NCBI GenBank assembly: GCA_947588645.1
Contig: CANPYO010000011.1
Span: forward strand, 1-37,318
Reading direction: 5' to 3'
Length of the DNA stretch: 37,318 nt
DNA from: an uncultured Akkermansia sp.
Lineage (GTDB): Bacteria > Verrucomicrobiota > Verrucomicrobiia > Verrucomicrobiales > Akkermansiaceae
Under the pieces are notes generated by a model that saw nothing but the letters and a program-made list of their open reading frames with translations, was not told the origin of the DNA and did not search any database. This document shows positions 14,253-29,200 of the stretch, in pieces; within the stretch, counting starts at the first letter, position 1; every line of letters begins with the position of its first letter. Both the position numbers and the translations under genes were made by a program.

Positions 14253-17200
14253 ATGAAACTGCATCTTCCTTCGGGTCTTCGCAAGGCTTTGTTGGCATGC
14301 CTTGCCGCGTTAGCCTTGCCCACTGCCGGCATCTCCACAACCATTGCCTCCGCTTCCGGTATCGCTGCTGCTTTTGCTGCCCTTCAGGCACAGGTGGAGG
14401 CAGCTCCTACTGAAACAGCGCAGAAAACTCAGGATGTTTCGGACCGGTCTGGCATTGGGATGGAGGGTTCCGTCACTTATTCCGGCTGGATTTTCTCCAT
14501 GAATGTCGGCGAAGCTACTCCTGAGGGCGCCCAAAATCAGCCGTTATATGGAGGCGGTAGCGATAACGTTCATGTCAAGTACTACCATTGGGTACCGAAT
14601 GCGGGTGGTACAGGTATGGAGTACTCGACATCCGCTGATGGTACGGTCGAATCTTGGAATGGAAGGCAAACACCGGCACCGGGACCTGATGGCAAAACTG
14701 GTCAGCAGTTGTGGTGCTTTTTTGATAACCACTCCTCCTCAAATGCTTCGATTTATCATACTCTGCGCTTGGAGGGGGGAGACTCCTCAACAACTTACTC
14801 CATCACAAGTGATTTTCATAGCGACGCGTATTCACTGTGTTTTGGCGGCTTGATTGTGGAGGAAGGGCAAGGGGGATTTACGGTTGGAGGAACGGGGAAA
14901 ACGGAGAAGATTGTGCTCAAAACGGGCACGGCCGAAGGGGTCAATTTTGAAGCGTTGATTCTTTCAGATTTCGCATTTACCACGCGGAACCGGACGGATA
15001 ATCTCGCCGTGAGTGTGGAGAGCAATGCAAACTTTCGTGTTGGTGCGGGCATTACCATGGATTTTGGGCGCTGGGTGAAAGTTGCAGAGAACATGTCTCT
15101 GAATTTGAGCCGCATTGGCAGCACTGAGACAGAAGGACCTGCGAACGTCACCATGGGACGAGGGCTCGATTTGGGTGATCAAGCATCTCTCGTTGTTGGA
15201 GAAGGGGTCGTGTTGACCGTTAATGACATACTAACGGGAACGGAAAGTGCGTCACTCGTCCTCGAAACCGACTCGAATGTCACCCTCAAAGGCAGCCAAT
15301 CTTCCGTAGGTCGTTTGCAGTTGGCGGCCGGCTCGAATCTGACATCCATCAACCCGCTCACCATCTATTCTATGTTGACCGTGAGCGGCGGCGTGCTGAA
15401 TGTGACCGGTAAACTGGGTATAATCGATAACGCAACGGAGGCGGTGCTCACTATTGATGGCGGTGGTACTGTGAGTGCCGCTTCTTTGGGTGGGCCGGGT
15501 GACGGACATGCCGGTCGCTTGAAGGTGGGCGGGGCTAGCACATTCGGCACGTTGACAGTGGGAACGCAAGCAAACTCCTACACCGGCGATGCGTTTATGG
15601 CGAGGTCGCTGTACGTGCAAAACAAAGCTGAAGGCGAAGGAGAAGACTCCGTTGTGACCATTTACGGGAATGCCAATTTCTACGATTGTATACAGGGTCA
15701 GGACAGTTATGCCATGATTGTTGATGGCAAGAGCAAGGTGACTATTGATGGAACCTTGCACGGAAATAATGCGAACCACGTTCTGCGGAACGTGAAACTG
15801 GACAACGGTGGTGAATTGAGCGTGAAGGGAGCCGTGACATTCGGAAACAATTACGGCCTTGAGGTAGCGAACGGCACTGCCACATTGAACGGAGGGGTGA
15901 CGGCATCGTTCATTAACATCTCGCAGGGGAGCTTGAAACTGCGCGGAAGTTTGAATGTGACGGGGGGGATGAGTGTGAGCGGTGGAGTGGTGAGTCTAGA
16001 CAGGGTGACCATGGATCAAGGAATGCGGATGACATTGAGGGGCACGGGCATCCTGGATCTGACGACCGGGGGTATAACGAGCATTGGCGAGGGGCAGAAG
16101 CTGACTCTTGCCATCGAGAGGACGATTGATGGCGCCGGCGGAAAACTGCGGCTTACGGATGCCGTTATGAGCTCTCTGACAAGCTCTCTAGAGAACAAGA
16201 TCGGGATCAGCATCAGCGGAGCCAAGTGGGACTACCAGCTTTTTGATCTGGACGGATTGAATGCGGGTGCGTGGACGGCGGGAAGGGCTGAGAACTTCTT
16301 GAAGACATTTTGGTCGGAAGGATGGCGTGATGAGTACACCCTGAGCGTTGATGACACAGGCATGGTGCACTTCTCCATGGGCGGCGAACTTACGTGGACC
16401 GGCGGGGAGGGCAATGTCTGGGATACGAACGCGCACAACTGGAATGACGACAAAACGGGTGACACAGGGGAGGCTTTTGCCACTAACGATTCGGTGACGT
16501 TCGGCGCCGATGGCGTTCAGCGCAATGTGATTGTTTCCGGGGGACTGGAACCCGGGGATATTGTTGTGACGGGCGCCACCACGTACACCTTCACCGGGCA
16601 GGGAGGTGCGGAAGGCAACAACTCGATCTCTGCCGTCGGGAGCCTGTACGTGCAAGAAGGTTCGACGGCTAGCTTTGGATCATTGGAGGAGTTCAGCGTC
16701 GAGGGGAACGTGTACGTGCAGGGAGCTTCGACGGCCAGCTTTGATCAACTGGGGACGCTCAGCGTTGCCGGGAACCTGTACGTGGACGGGGGTTCGACAG
16801 TCAGCTTTGACCAATTGGAGACGCTCAACGTCGTTGGTGGTACGGTATCCGGCTCTCTCAACCTCGGGAGCGCGATCGAAGCGAAAAACCTGGGAGGCGT
16901 GGTCGTCGAGGAAAGCGGCAGGATTATCCTCCCCGAGAGTACGGCAGAAGGCTGGAGCGGCACCATGCTTTCCGGTGACGGTACGGTGGTGCTGGATGCA
17001 GCTGTCGCCGGTGGTGGTGAAGATGGCGCCGTGATCGTGACAGTCGATCAGAACAACAACCTGTTTGCTGCGCTTTTTGCGGCGGGCGATGCCAATATCC
17101 AGCGTGATGGAGCTCATGCGGGTATCGGGCGATTTGAGGTGGCGAGCGGCACGACGCTGGTGCTGGCGGACGGAAATATTGGTAAAGGACTGAGTCTCAT

Positions 17201-20200
17201 ACGGAATCTCGCCGTGCAGAAGGGGGCTATTTTGCAGCTCAGTGCTAATGTGTTAGACAACTCGGATTCCGGGTATACGAGCGTTGGGACCTTGGTACTC
17301 TCCGGCGGAGAGGAAGGAGAGGCTGCCGTTCTGGAGAATACAGGTGCACAAGTATGGGTGAAGTGGAACTGGGAATTGGAAGATGACGCCACTGTGAGGA
17401 ACAGCGGCAGTGGAGATTTTAATATCACCGGGTCGGCAACTCTCAACGCGCATGGGCACACGTTGACGCTGGAAGCGCCGGAAGGAGAGCAGAGGACCTT
17501 CTGGTTTGGTGAGGCGTCCGGGACCTCCTCCTTTGGGGCAAGTGAGGACTCCTCCGGCGTTGTCCGGCTGAACTCCGGTGTGAGGCTGAACTTCAACACA
17601 ACAAACGGCGCGAGTTTCTCGGGCTACACTATGAGCCTTGTCGAGGGCTCGACGCTTGAGATGCGAAAAAATGCCACGTTCGGCGCCCTGTCGGGTACGG
17701 GTGACGTGAGCTTCTCCAACAGCAGCGTCACCATGACTTTGGCCGGCGAGAGTGCGGTGGCGTACACAGGCACGATCGCCAGCGGCGGCAACGGAACGAT
17801 CGTCGTGGACAATGGAGCGACGTTCTTGCTGGGGGATGGCGCAAACATTGGCAACACGGTGAATGTTTTCGGCACGCTTTCTACGGAAGCGGCTCAGGAG
17901 GACGCCGCGGTTAAGGCGAGTGCGAGTGTCCGTACCCTCAATGTCGCGGAAGGTGCCGAGGTGAGTTTGGGAGAAGGATCCATTTTATCGGTTGGAAATT
18001 TGAACGGAATCGTCCCAGAAGGAAGTTCTTCGGTGGATTACGGCTCCATCACCGGCGCCGGCACGTTAAGACTGACCGCAAGCACGGGGAGCTATGGTGG
18101 GAATATCGGGTCCGACTTCGAGTATGATGCTGCGGCTGGCGTCTTCACCCTGAATGGGCAATTTACGGGGGCGAACTTGACCGTGACGAGCGGGACTTTG
18201 GCGCTGGGACGCGGCAATGATGATGACACTGTCCGGGAAATACCAACAGTGGCAACAGTGCACACCGATGGTAAGTTGTCCTTGGCGGCGGGGAACTATG
18301 GGATGGTGATTTACTTGGATGCCGTAGACAACAACACTGAGTTGTTGCACTGGAGCGGCGATGTAGAAATCGAGGTCCTGTCCGGGAAGGGCAGGGTGAC
18401 CGTGGAGAACAGCGAAAATACTCTGACCATATCGGGTGAGGCCACGGAGGAGCAGGTGTTCACGGGGAATGTGTGTCCGGGAGGCAATGGGACGGTTAAT
18501 TTGACGGGCACCATGCACTTGGGGGATGGAGCCAGTTTTGGCAACACGGTGAAAGTGACCGGGACGCTGGCGATGCCGGCTGTTCTGAAAGAGAATCCGG
18601 ATGAGAACCCGGATGAGGATCCGTTCAAAGAAATCTCAGCAACGGTAAAGCGTCTCCACGTGGGGGAAGGGGGTAAAGTCCAGCTTGGGCGCAACACCAC
18701 CTTGAACGTGACTGAGCTCGCCGGCGCAGATGGTGGCTATGGTTCCATCACCGGCGAGGGTACATTGAATCTCACGCCGGCGGGCGGAGGTTCCGGAGGG
18801 ACGGACAGAAGCTTCGGGGGAGAGATCAGCGTCAGGAGGCTGGTATATCATGGGTCGGGCAGCGAGAGTCCATTCACGTTGGATCAGGGCTTTGGAGGTA
18901 CAAGTTTAGAGGTGATAGGCGGGGTTCTGGCGTTTGGCGCTAACACCATGTTGGGCAAGGAGGGTGAAGGTATGAGCTGGGTCATCGAGGGAGATTCTCA
19001 GCTGGATTTGAGTGCATATGAGCTCACCCTTGCGGCGACGGCAGTTGATTTGACGATCGATGCGAGGGGAGAGACCGGCTCGGATCGGGAGGCGCTCAAG
19101 TTAGGCTACGAAAACGGGATCCAGTTTGATACTCTGCAGAAGTTGGCTGAAGCCGGCCTGTTGAAGCTCACGCTCCAGGGGGTAGAGGGCAGGTACCATC
19201 TGCTTGAGGGGGACGAGCTTGGCGTCCCCCAGGCCGAATTGCAGGAGTTCCTGAATAATATCTTATGGTCAACCGATGAACGTATTTCCGTGACGATTGA
19301 TGTGCACGGCTACCTCACTGTGGAGGTGGGACACACGTTGACGTGGAATCCGGAGAACACGGAGGGAACGTGGGAGGCCTATACGGAAGAAATCGAGAAC
19401 AAGCCGTGGATTGACAACAGCGCCACCGGTGAGGAGAAAGAGGAACAAGAAGAGAGCGGTGATCTCGGGTACGCGTTCCACGACGGGGATCGCGTTGTGT
19501 TCAGTGACAGCACGACCACACCGCACACCATCACGATTGCCGAGGGAGGCGTAACGGCCGGCAAGATGACGGTGCAGGGAGGGACGTGGACATTCTCCGG
19601 CGGGGCGCTCACGGTTACGGGAGGTCTGTGGTTGGAAGGAGAGGGCTCGAGAGCGACCTTCTCAGGCAATGGTGATAAGAACTTCGGGGGGAGCGAAGAC
19701 AGCCCGGGCATCCACTTGGGGGAGGGCACGGAGCTGGTGATTACGCAAGGTGGGGATGCAAATTGGGCGACGGGTGGCGCGAACTATGTGGAGGGCGAGG
19801 GAAGCATTGTGTTGGAAGGCTTGACCGTGAACAATGGCGCGAATGGAGTCGGACTTCTGTGGGTTTTCATGGGGGCGGGAGATGGAACGCTGACGTCGCC
19901 GCAGATCGGGGCGCTGAAGCTGCGGAACGGCACCGTGCTGACGATGGCCGGCGAGATGGGTGGTAGTGGCAGAGGGCACGCGCTGGGCAATTTTAAGGAC
20001 ATTTACGTGGAGGATGGTAGCACTCTGATCATTTCCTCCCTGGCGTTGGGAGCGAAGAACCACACGAACAATGTGCTGCACGTAGCCGGAGATGGTGCGG
20101 CCGACCAAGGAGGAGCGCTGGTTCTGAACAATGCCAACATCGATTGGGACATCAAGGCGGAGGCCGACGCGACCATCGTGACAGGGACGGGCATAACGTA

Positions 20201-23200
20201 CGCCAATCACACCTTGGATCTGAATGGGCATACGCTGACGTTGGCCTTGGGAGCAGCGTTGACCTTGAACACCGGCACCGTGTTGAGCGGCGACGCGGAC
20301 GGAAACAGCACCCTGGTGAAGACAGGAAACGTGCGGATGACGATGGAAAGCGGTACGATCACGGCGACGGAAGGATTATTCGGAACCATTGACGTGCGGG
20401 GAGGCGAGCTGTGGGTCAAGGACAATGACCTCGGAGGGTGGGGCGTGAAATTGACGGAAGGCGCCACGTTGTTTGCCGGTGTCTCCGGTGCCGGTGAGGT
20501 GCGAATGGGATTCCTGGATGGCGATGGAGGAGTCATTGAGAATTATACTAGCAACCAAGCCTACCACCCCATACTTATCTTGACGGGAGGCGAGGGCATA
20601 GAGAAGACCTCCGGGGCAATGTTCAGGGGCGCTAGCGGTACCGGAACGAGCTATCTCAATTTGAGAAAGGAAGGCGCCGGAAAACAAATCTTTTCGGCGG
20701 GGAATTTCGGCCGTCTGCATACAGTCACTGTGAGCGGGGGAGAATTGGAATTCGCCGGGTCGGGAACCGTCGTGGGGACGGTTGACTTGAGCGAGGGTAG
20801 CAAACTGACGCTGAGCGGCAGGACTGCCGACACGGGGAACGAGACCGAGAACTCTGTGAACATCGGGGGAGCCGTCACATTGGCCGGGGAGGCGGAGTTG
20901 GTGATCGGCGATGAGACCGGCGAGGAGATCAACGACAGCTATTATGTGCAAATCGCTGATCTGAGCGGCGAGAGCGGCACACGCATTGCGGGGCCGGGCA
21001 CATTGAGATTGACGGCAGCGAGCGGCAACTTTGACGGTACGGTGAGCAGCAAGTTGGTGTACGCGGGAGGATCAACAGGGAGCTACACGCTTGCCACGTA
21101 CAGCGGCGGAGATCTGACAATAGAGAGCGGCACATTGAAGGTGACCGCCGGAGGCATTGCGAGTCTCACCAGACTGACGATGAACGATGGCGCTTCCTTG
21201 GAGCTGGTCAGCGGCGATCTTTCACTGGGCGTCGACGGCATGAGGGTAGACGTGACGCTGGACGGGAGCAGCGCCTTGCGCTTCTCGGCGCTCGGAGGAG
21301 AGGAGGGGCAGAAGCTCGTGTTGGGAGGGGGGGCTCAACTGACGGAGGAGTCCGAGGGGAGCTTGAGACTCGTTCTGAGCGATGCGTTGCTGGAGGGATG
21401 GGCGAGCGGAGAGGTGCAGCTGGTGGAGTGGGGAGATAAGTACAATGATTGGAAGGATGTCATCGAGTTGGATACGAGTTCTGTATTGAACTACAAGAAT
21501 TTGCAGCTTAACGAGGAAGGAATGCTGATATGGAGTGAGCCGATAGAGGAGGCCGATTACACGTGGACCAATTCTCAGCATGAAGGCTCCTCCTTCGTTT
21601 GGACGTCAACGAAGGAGGATTGGGATACGAGGGGGGCGTACGTCAACGACGCTGACCAGGTGGTGCACATATTGAACGACGAGACGGGAGATCTGACCAT
21701 TAAGATCGATGGAGCCGACACGAACGACGAAGGGATCGTGGCGGGGAATCTGACGTTGGGAGGCGTAGGGAAGATCATCCTGCAGGTGAAGGATGGGGCA
21801 TCCGTGATCGCTCTGGATACATTGGCCGTGAAGGGGAATATGGAGATCAACGTGGACGCGGACATCAGCGTGGACACGTACGTGGGGGGCGAATTGCGTG
21901 TGGGGAAACACAAGACGGTGTACTACATGCGCACAGATGCCCAGAGAAACACGCTACAGACGACGGGGATCACGTTGATGGAAGAGAGTTCCAGGATCTA
22001 CTTGGAGGAGGACGCAACACTGATCATGGGGCCGAATGCGAATGTGAAGAGGAAGGAAGAGGTCGAGGGCGAGTGTCACATCACGGGGACGGGAACCTTT
22101 GAGGTGGATCTGGATCGCAATTCATCAGGGGCGCATGAGTTCGATTCTGAGGGAGTTGTGATCGACGAAGGCGTGAGGGTCAATCTGAGGTCGTCGGGAA
22201 CCAACGTCAATACGAAGTGGGACTTTTTCAAGAATCTGGATGTGAGGGGAACGGCGCATTTGTACGGATGCGAGGTGGTGCTGAGAGGCAATAACGTGAT
22301 TCATGCGGTGGATGCGTCGGAGTTCGATGAAGAGTGGAACGGCAACCGCTCGCACATTACATTTGATCAAAATCACGAAAGCACAATCTTTGAGACAGAT
22401 CTGGCGCTGGAGCATGCGGGATTTTCTGTGTCACACGGTACGGTGACCATGCATAAATTGACCACACTCTACTACACCCAGACGGGTGGAGAGGTGACGG
22501 TGAAAGGAGAATATACGACGGACGAGGACGGGATTACGCGAGAGGACGGGATTGCGATGGAAGTGAACGGGAACTTCACGCTGAATAACTCGACCCTCCG
22601 CGTGGCGGGGACACTCCGGGTAGAGGGAACATTTGCGAGCTCGGGGGGCAACTCGACCCTGGAGGCAGACAGTTTGGTGTTGCTGGGTGGAGCGGATGCC
22701 GATTTTGACAGCAGACAGATTCGTCTTTCACGCGATGGGAGATTGGTGAAGAACGGGGGAGGACGACAGCAGTTGCGTTGGGCCACAGAAGGAGAGACAT
22801 ACGAAATAGGCGGCACCGTGATTGTGGAAGCTGGCATCTTGCAGCTTGGCAATGGCTACCGAACCAACAATTTCAGCGCAGGAACGCTGACTGTGGGAGA
22901 AAATGCGACCTTCCGGCTCATTGAGCGGGGGACACTGATCCTGAGGGGAGGACTGACCCTGAGACAGGGAGGCATGGTGAACGTGGGAGGCACTGGCGCC
23001 GACGGAGCGTACCAGAACCAGTGCCTCGCCGGTGTCCTGGAGGTGAACGGAGCCTTGCAGGACGGATCGTTGCAGGGGAACCTTGGAGGTTCGATCAACC
23101 TGTACTCGAACGGCGGCCTGGTCATCAAGCACATCAAGAGCGAGGAAAACAAAGCCGACAATGCACTGGGCGAGTTGTCGCTCAAGACATCGGGTGGGAA

Positions 23201-26200
23201 CACGTACGATCACAAGACGGACCACCAACTCACCTTCTTGTGCGACAAGGAAGGATATGCATCGATCAACTTGGGCAATCTCAGCGCTGAGAATCAGACC
23301 CAGAGCTTGACGATTATGCTGAGAGGGTTGGATACGTATGTCGAGGCGCATGCGGATCAGGAGGACAATGGGGGATGGGACTTTGATCTGTTTAACCTGG
23401 GAGTTACGCCGGAGGGAGAAGAGCAGCAGTATTCGCAGGTGAGGGTGGCTCTGTTGGAGATGTACCGCAGTGAAGTTCTGACCTTGGGGAACCTGGCCTA
23501 CGAGTGGGAGTTGACCGAGGATGGGCACGTGCTCATCACGAGACGTCTGGCGGAATTGAGCTGGTCGGCGGGCGAGGGAGATCACGGGCAGTGGATGATA
23601 TGGCAGGCGGGGCTGGACACCGGCTCTTGGGATGGCGGGCAGGACTGGTCGCCCGGGCAGCGCGTGAGATTTAAGGGCAATGGGCAGGATGCCACCATTA
23701 CGCTGGCAGAGGATGTCCAGACGGGCAAACTCGTGACGGAAGGACGAGGGAGAGGGACGTTCATCTTTGACGGTGGACACACCATTACGGTGAGCGTCGT
23801 GGAGGTTGGCACCAACTGCGAATTCCGCACGGATATGCAGCTGGAGGGCGAGATGAGCATTCAGGGCGTTCAGAGCAACGAGGCGAGGGGCAAAACGGTG
23901 ACATTCAACGGCGGCACGCTGCGCATGCAGGAGGGCGGAAGCGTGTACTTGGGGGAGGGAGCCACGCTCGACCTTGAGAATGCAACGCTGTCGCACGGAA
24001 GCGGTGAGGAACGGCATAGATTTTTCGGAGATGGAGGCACGGTGCGAGTAGGAGTGGAGAGCGATCTGCACAGGATGAACTTTGAGGAAGGGGTGACGGT
24101 GGAAGTCGTGGGGAGTCCGGTGGAGGCCTCGACGCTGACGGATCTGGAGATCGGAGGGCTGTTGAAGTACAGCGGGATGGGACTGAATCTCGCCGGAACC
24201 AACGAGATAGGCTCGATGGATGTGGAAAAGCTGAACGGGATGCTCACCTTGGGGGAAGGGCACGTCAGCACGACCATCACGGGCGAGGAGGGCTTGACAC
24301 TGGCGCAAGGCTTCTCCGCGACGGCGGGAGCGATGACGGTTAATAAGGGGAATTTTGAGGTGAGCGGAGAGTTCACGCTGGGGAACGGCGCGAGTGTGAC
24401 GGTCCTCGGAGGATCGCTTATCCTGCACGATGGAGTGAGCAACAGCGGCGCCGAGGGTGACGAGGGCGTCGTATACGTTCAGATGGCAGACCTCAACGAT
24501 GACCCCGGCGCCCCGAGCGGCGATGACCCCGACGCCCCGAGTGAGGAGGTGAGTGGGGATTTGCAGCTGCTCAACGCGGATGGGGGAGACTCTGTGTTTG
24601 TGGGCAGTGTCAGCGTTGAGGGAAATCTGAGCAAGGCGGGAGCCGGGAAGCAGACGATTCGCGCGGGGGCTGAGAACTCCACCTTCTGGGTGGGCGGCAA
24701 CGTGTCGGTCGAGGAAGGCGTACTGGAGCTGAGCAGCGACACGGCCGGAGGGGAGATAGACGGAGATGTGACCGTGAGCGCAGGCAGCTTCAGTTGGCAG
24801 GGCGAAGCCGGTCTGGCGGTTGGAGGAAGCGTGACGGCGAGCGGAACGGGAGAATTCGGAATGACGAACGGTCGCATAGCCGGATCCCTGACGGTGGAGA
24901 GCGAGGCGCGAGCCGAGTTCAGCGTCGGTACGACCACAGTGACGGGAAGGATTGAAGCGCAGGGCGAAGTGAGCCTGAGAGACGGCGGCGTGCTGGATAC
25001 CTTGGGAGGGGAGCTCGAGCAAGTGTCGATTCGTTCCGGAGCGGTTCTCAAAACGGGCGACGTTGCGACGATTGGACGCTTGGTGGTAGACGGCGGCGGT
25101 CTGGAAGTGAAGGACAACGGGACGCTGACGATCGGTGAGATTCAGGAGGGAGGAGAGCTGACGCACCTGCACTTGGGCGCGGTTTCCACCCTGAATGCGG
25201 GGGGATTGCGTTTGCAGGGAGCCGGGGCGATAACTTGGGAGGGGTCTGCTCTACTCAACTTGCAGGGTTCGGAGAAGATCAGGCTGGGCGAGGGCTTCAG
25301 CCTGGAGGGACAGGAAATGAGCGAGGGCAGGCTGCGCATCCACCTGACGCAGGAGTTCCTGAATCAGTACGAGCAGAGCGGGTCGGGCACCTTCTTTGCG
25401 CTGTCCGAAGGTGTTGTCTGGGATTCTGCGTGGTCGCAGTACTTCCTGTTGGAGTGTGATGCGACGCGCACCTACAATGGGTTGCACATCGATGAGGACG
25501 GCTACCTGGTGTGGGAGGGGCGCGTTGGCGTGGAGTGGACGGGAGGTCATGGCGGAACCTGGAGCGATGACGACAATTGGGTGAACGCGAACGACCCGAA
25601 CCGCAATCCGGAGGGTCAGGATGTCTATTTCACCGATGAGGCGGACGGCAACGTGAATATTGACGGTAACGTCAGTCCGAAGAATGTTTTTGTGGACAGC
25701 GGCGAGTACCAATTCGTCGGCGATGGCGGCATCAATATGCAAGAGACTGGTGACGGCATGAGCGGGGCTCTGGTCGTGGGGGGCAACGGCAGAGATGCGA
25801 AGCTGACGCTGAATGTGGACAACGTGAACCTGCCGACGATTCGGCTGGAAAAGATGGGCACATTGGTCGTGGCGCGTAAGGATGCTCTGACAGGGTCGGT
25901 GGAAGACGGCAATGCCACGAAGATCAAGTTCATGGGAGGCGTGCTGGAGTACAGCGGCGATGTAGTGCTGGAGGGAATCGACTTGAGTAGGTATGTGGCC
26001 GATCGCAAGGAAGGCAGCACCGAAATGGCCAGGGTGAACGTGTCGAACGATGAGGCATACGAAGGCCAGGAAGTCGTGTGGGGCAGGACAGAGGTCGAGA
26101 TCCAGGGAGACGATGGGGAAGAATCCAGGGTGGAAGTCGAGGTAGACGAGGTGAAGGGCAACAGCGGCTTGAGGCTCGCGTTGGATGAGAAGGGAATGGA

Positions 26201-29200
26201 GAAGGGAGGAGATGGTCACCTGACGTTGGAATGGAAGGACGTCGCCCCGGAGATCCCGGAGAATCCGGAGGATCTGGAGATTATCGACCACGCGGGAGAG
26301 ATAGCCGTGAGGGGAGGAGAGCTGGAGTACAAGGTGCATCATGATGCTGAGAACCCCGTGGAAAGCTCCCGCCTGGGCGGCGATGCGACGGTGGACGAGG
26401 CAGGGACGCTGATTTTGACCGTGGCGGAGGACTCCTCCGGAACCTTGGACTACGCCGGGAAGCTGGCGGGCAAGGGCTCCGTGGAGCTGCGTGCCAACGA
26501 GGGCACGGTGAGGGTGAGCGGCGACAACAGCGGATTCGGGGGTCGGATTGTCATTAACGCGAGCCCGAAGAAGCCCGATGACACGGATCCGGACAACCCC
26601 AGCGTCAGCGCGTCGAGCGAGCCCGGGGGCGAGGAACCGCAGTTGGACACACGCGGAGCCATTGTTGTGCAGGAGACCAATGCGCTGGGTGGAGCGGGAA
26701 CGACACTCGTGCTTGAGAGCGGCAAGCTGACCGGAGATAAGCAGGAAGAGATGGAAGTGCCTCCCACCCAAGGAGAAGAGGGGGGAGAGCCGGAGACAGT
26801 CATGGTTCAGGTGCCGGTGGAAGTGCAGGCCGGCACGGTTGCAGTGACGGGAACGGACGGTGTCGGCACCAGGCTGAGCTATGTCACGCTGACGGGTAAG
26901 GTGACGGGGGAAGGAACAGTGACGGCAGCCAATGAAGTTGCACTGACGGGCAGTCTCTCCGAGTTTAAAGGCTCTTTGAACACCGAGGAGCTCGGAATCT
27001 GGAAGATCCAGAGCGACGACAGGAATTTGGCGATGAAGCTGGCGGGAGCCGGCATTGTGAACTTCGCTGCGGAAGGAGAGACGACGTTCAGCGGCTCCGT
27101 GGAGGGCAGCCTGGTCCTGGAGCAATCGGGAGACGGGATCCTGACGGTAACGTCTGTCGATACGTCCAAGGACGCCAAATTGAAAGGCAACATCACGCTG
27201 GGAAATGCGGCAGCGCTCATGGCGGTGTGGAACGGCAGCGAGCTGGTGGATGGCGACGAAGACGGATCGACCGTCATCACGTTGGCCAATGTGGAGTTGG
27301 GCGTGGGTGGCATCACGACGAAGGGTGACGAAGCCAGGTTGAACGTGAACACGGCGGTTGGAGGAAGAGGGGCCGCCACGCGTGCAGCTGATGTCGGCAG
27401 TATGGCCGGCACGGTGAATGTGAACGGGATGGATGGATCCATGCTGGACAACATCACGATTAACGAAGGCGGTCAACTGATCGGTGTGACGGGAACCTAC
27501 GCTCCGGACAGAGATCACCGGATGCTCCTGTATTTTGGCGAAGAAAACGCCACGAATGTGGAAGAGCAGAAGGGGGACAGAAAAGCGCTGATTGTGGGTC
27601 GCAAGGACTCCGAGCAGAATGACTTCAGGCTGGAAGTCGCAAAGAACAGACTGGAAGTCGAAGTCGAGGGAGAGGACGAACCAAGCGTCGACTACGTGAT
27701 GCAGGTAGCTTTCAGTTCAGACATTTACGGCTTGCTGCGCGAGAGTGAGAAAGCCAACAAGGATGCGGAACAGCAGGTAGGGAAGGTATGGCTGCGCTTG
27801 CTGCAAAGCGGCACGGTAGACAGAGGAGGCGAAGAGATCAGCCTAGATCTGACGAAGATGGATGACGGCGTGGCGCAACTGCTGGGGTACAGCGCGGAGC
27901 TGGAACTCGAGGAGGATGGCTACTTGCTGCTGAGCGGCACCACGGACAATCTGTACATTGTGATGGATGGTGAGTTCTCAGATAAGGCGACAGTGGATCA
28001 GGAAGGTCTGCTGGTCGGGAAGGACTCGGTGATTGTGCTGGATCGCAAGACGCTGACATTGCAGATGAACGGCGCCGACGCCAACAGAGACAACCCGGTG
28101 CTGCGCAACTTGCTGGGCACGAAGGGCACCACGCTGCATGTGATCAACGAGGCGTGGAAGGATGCCGAGCCGGATAAGAAGGGCGACCGCGTGACGCTGG
28201 TTCTGGATAACACCTGGGTTGACGAAATCCGACACGACAGCACGGACCTGGACGGCGCGTTGTTGACGCAGGCGCGGGGAGTGGATACCGTCTTTGAGGG
28301 CAGTATCTTGGGGGGAGTTATCGAAGAGGGAGAGGACGGCATCGAGAAGAGAGAGGGCGGTGTGGATGTGAACAAGACCGGCTTGGGTACGCTGACGGTA
28401 GGCGGCGACTACACGCTTGTTGACGGATCTACGACCATCGTGCAGGGCGCCCTCGTGCTGCGCGGCGAGAGCAACAGGATGGAGGATCTCAACTTCGCCT
28501 ATGTGACGAAGCAGGATACCGCCCATGACGAGGATCAACGCGGGCTTGTGCTGGACGGAGGTACGACGACGATCGTCGGGAGGATCACGGATCTAAACAA
28601 CAGCGCAGAAGGTAACGACATTGTGCTGAGGAACAATGCGAACCTGGAGCTGGAAGGCGAAAGCGAGCTGGCGAGCACCTCGATCATCGGCGAGGGATGG
28701 AACACCGGTACGGTCACCCTGAAGAAGAACGAGGAGGGCAAGGGTGCGAGCTTGTCGTTTGTCGGACCGGATGACGCCGATGGCGATGGCAAGGCAGACG
28801 CGCATCTTTCCGGCGTAGCTGTGCAGATGGAGGATGGAACGACGCTGGACGTCGGCAAGGGCAACAACCGGCTCACCGCACTGAACGGCGCGGGCACGCT
28901 GAAGAGTGATGGCAGCGGTACCTCGGAGAACAGTGGCACGCTGACAGTGGGCGGCGGCAGCTTCTCCGGAAGGCTGGATGTATCCGGCAGCGGATCTGCC
29001 GGTACGCTGGCGGTGGAAGCGGGCAAGAGCTTTACCTTGAACAATGCTACGGGTGCGGCTCAGAAACACGAGGATGATTCTGCTTGGGACGTGAAGCTGG
29101 GCAATGGGTCGAGACTCACGGTGGACGTGAGCGGGCGAAGTTATCTGGCACTGGGGGACGTGACCTTGGGCAACGGCAACCTGACGGTGGACTTTGGTAA

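Noticed and set aside
22728..25172. Long minus-strand open frame (814 codons) inside the autotransporter gene
   Set aside because: It is antisense to the passenger, where biased Gly/Thr/Val/Glu codons exclude stops on the other strand. The translation is His/Arg/Leu/Ser-rich with no domain, and has no ribosome-binding site or promoter.
25251..27518. Second long minus-strand open frame (755 codons) inside the autotransporter
   Set aside because: Same cause: a shadow of repetitive coding sequence with low-complexity composition.
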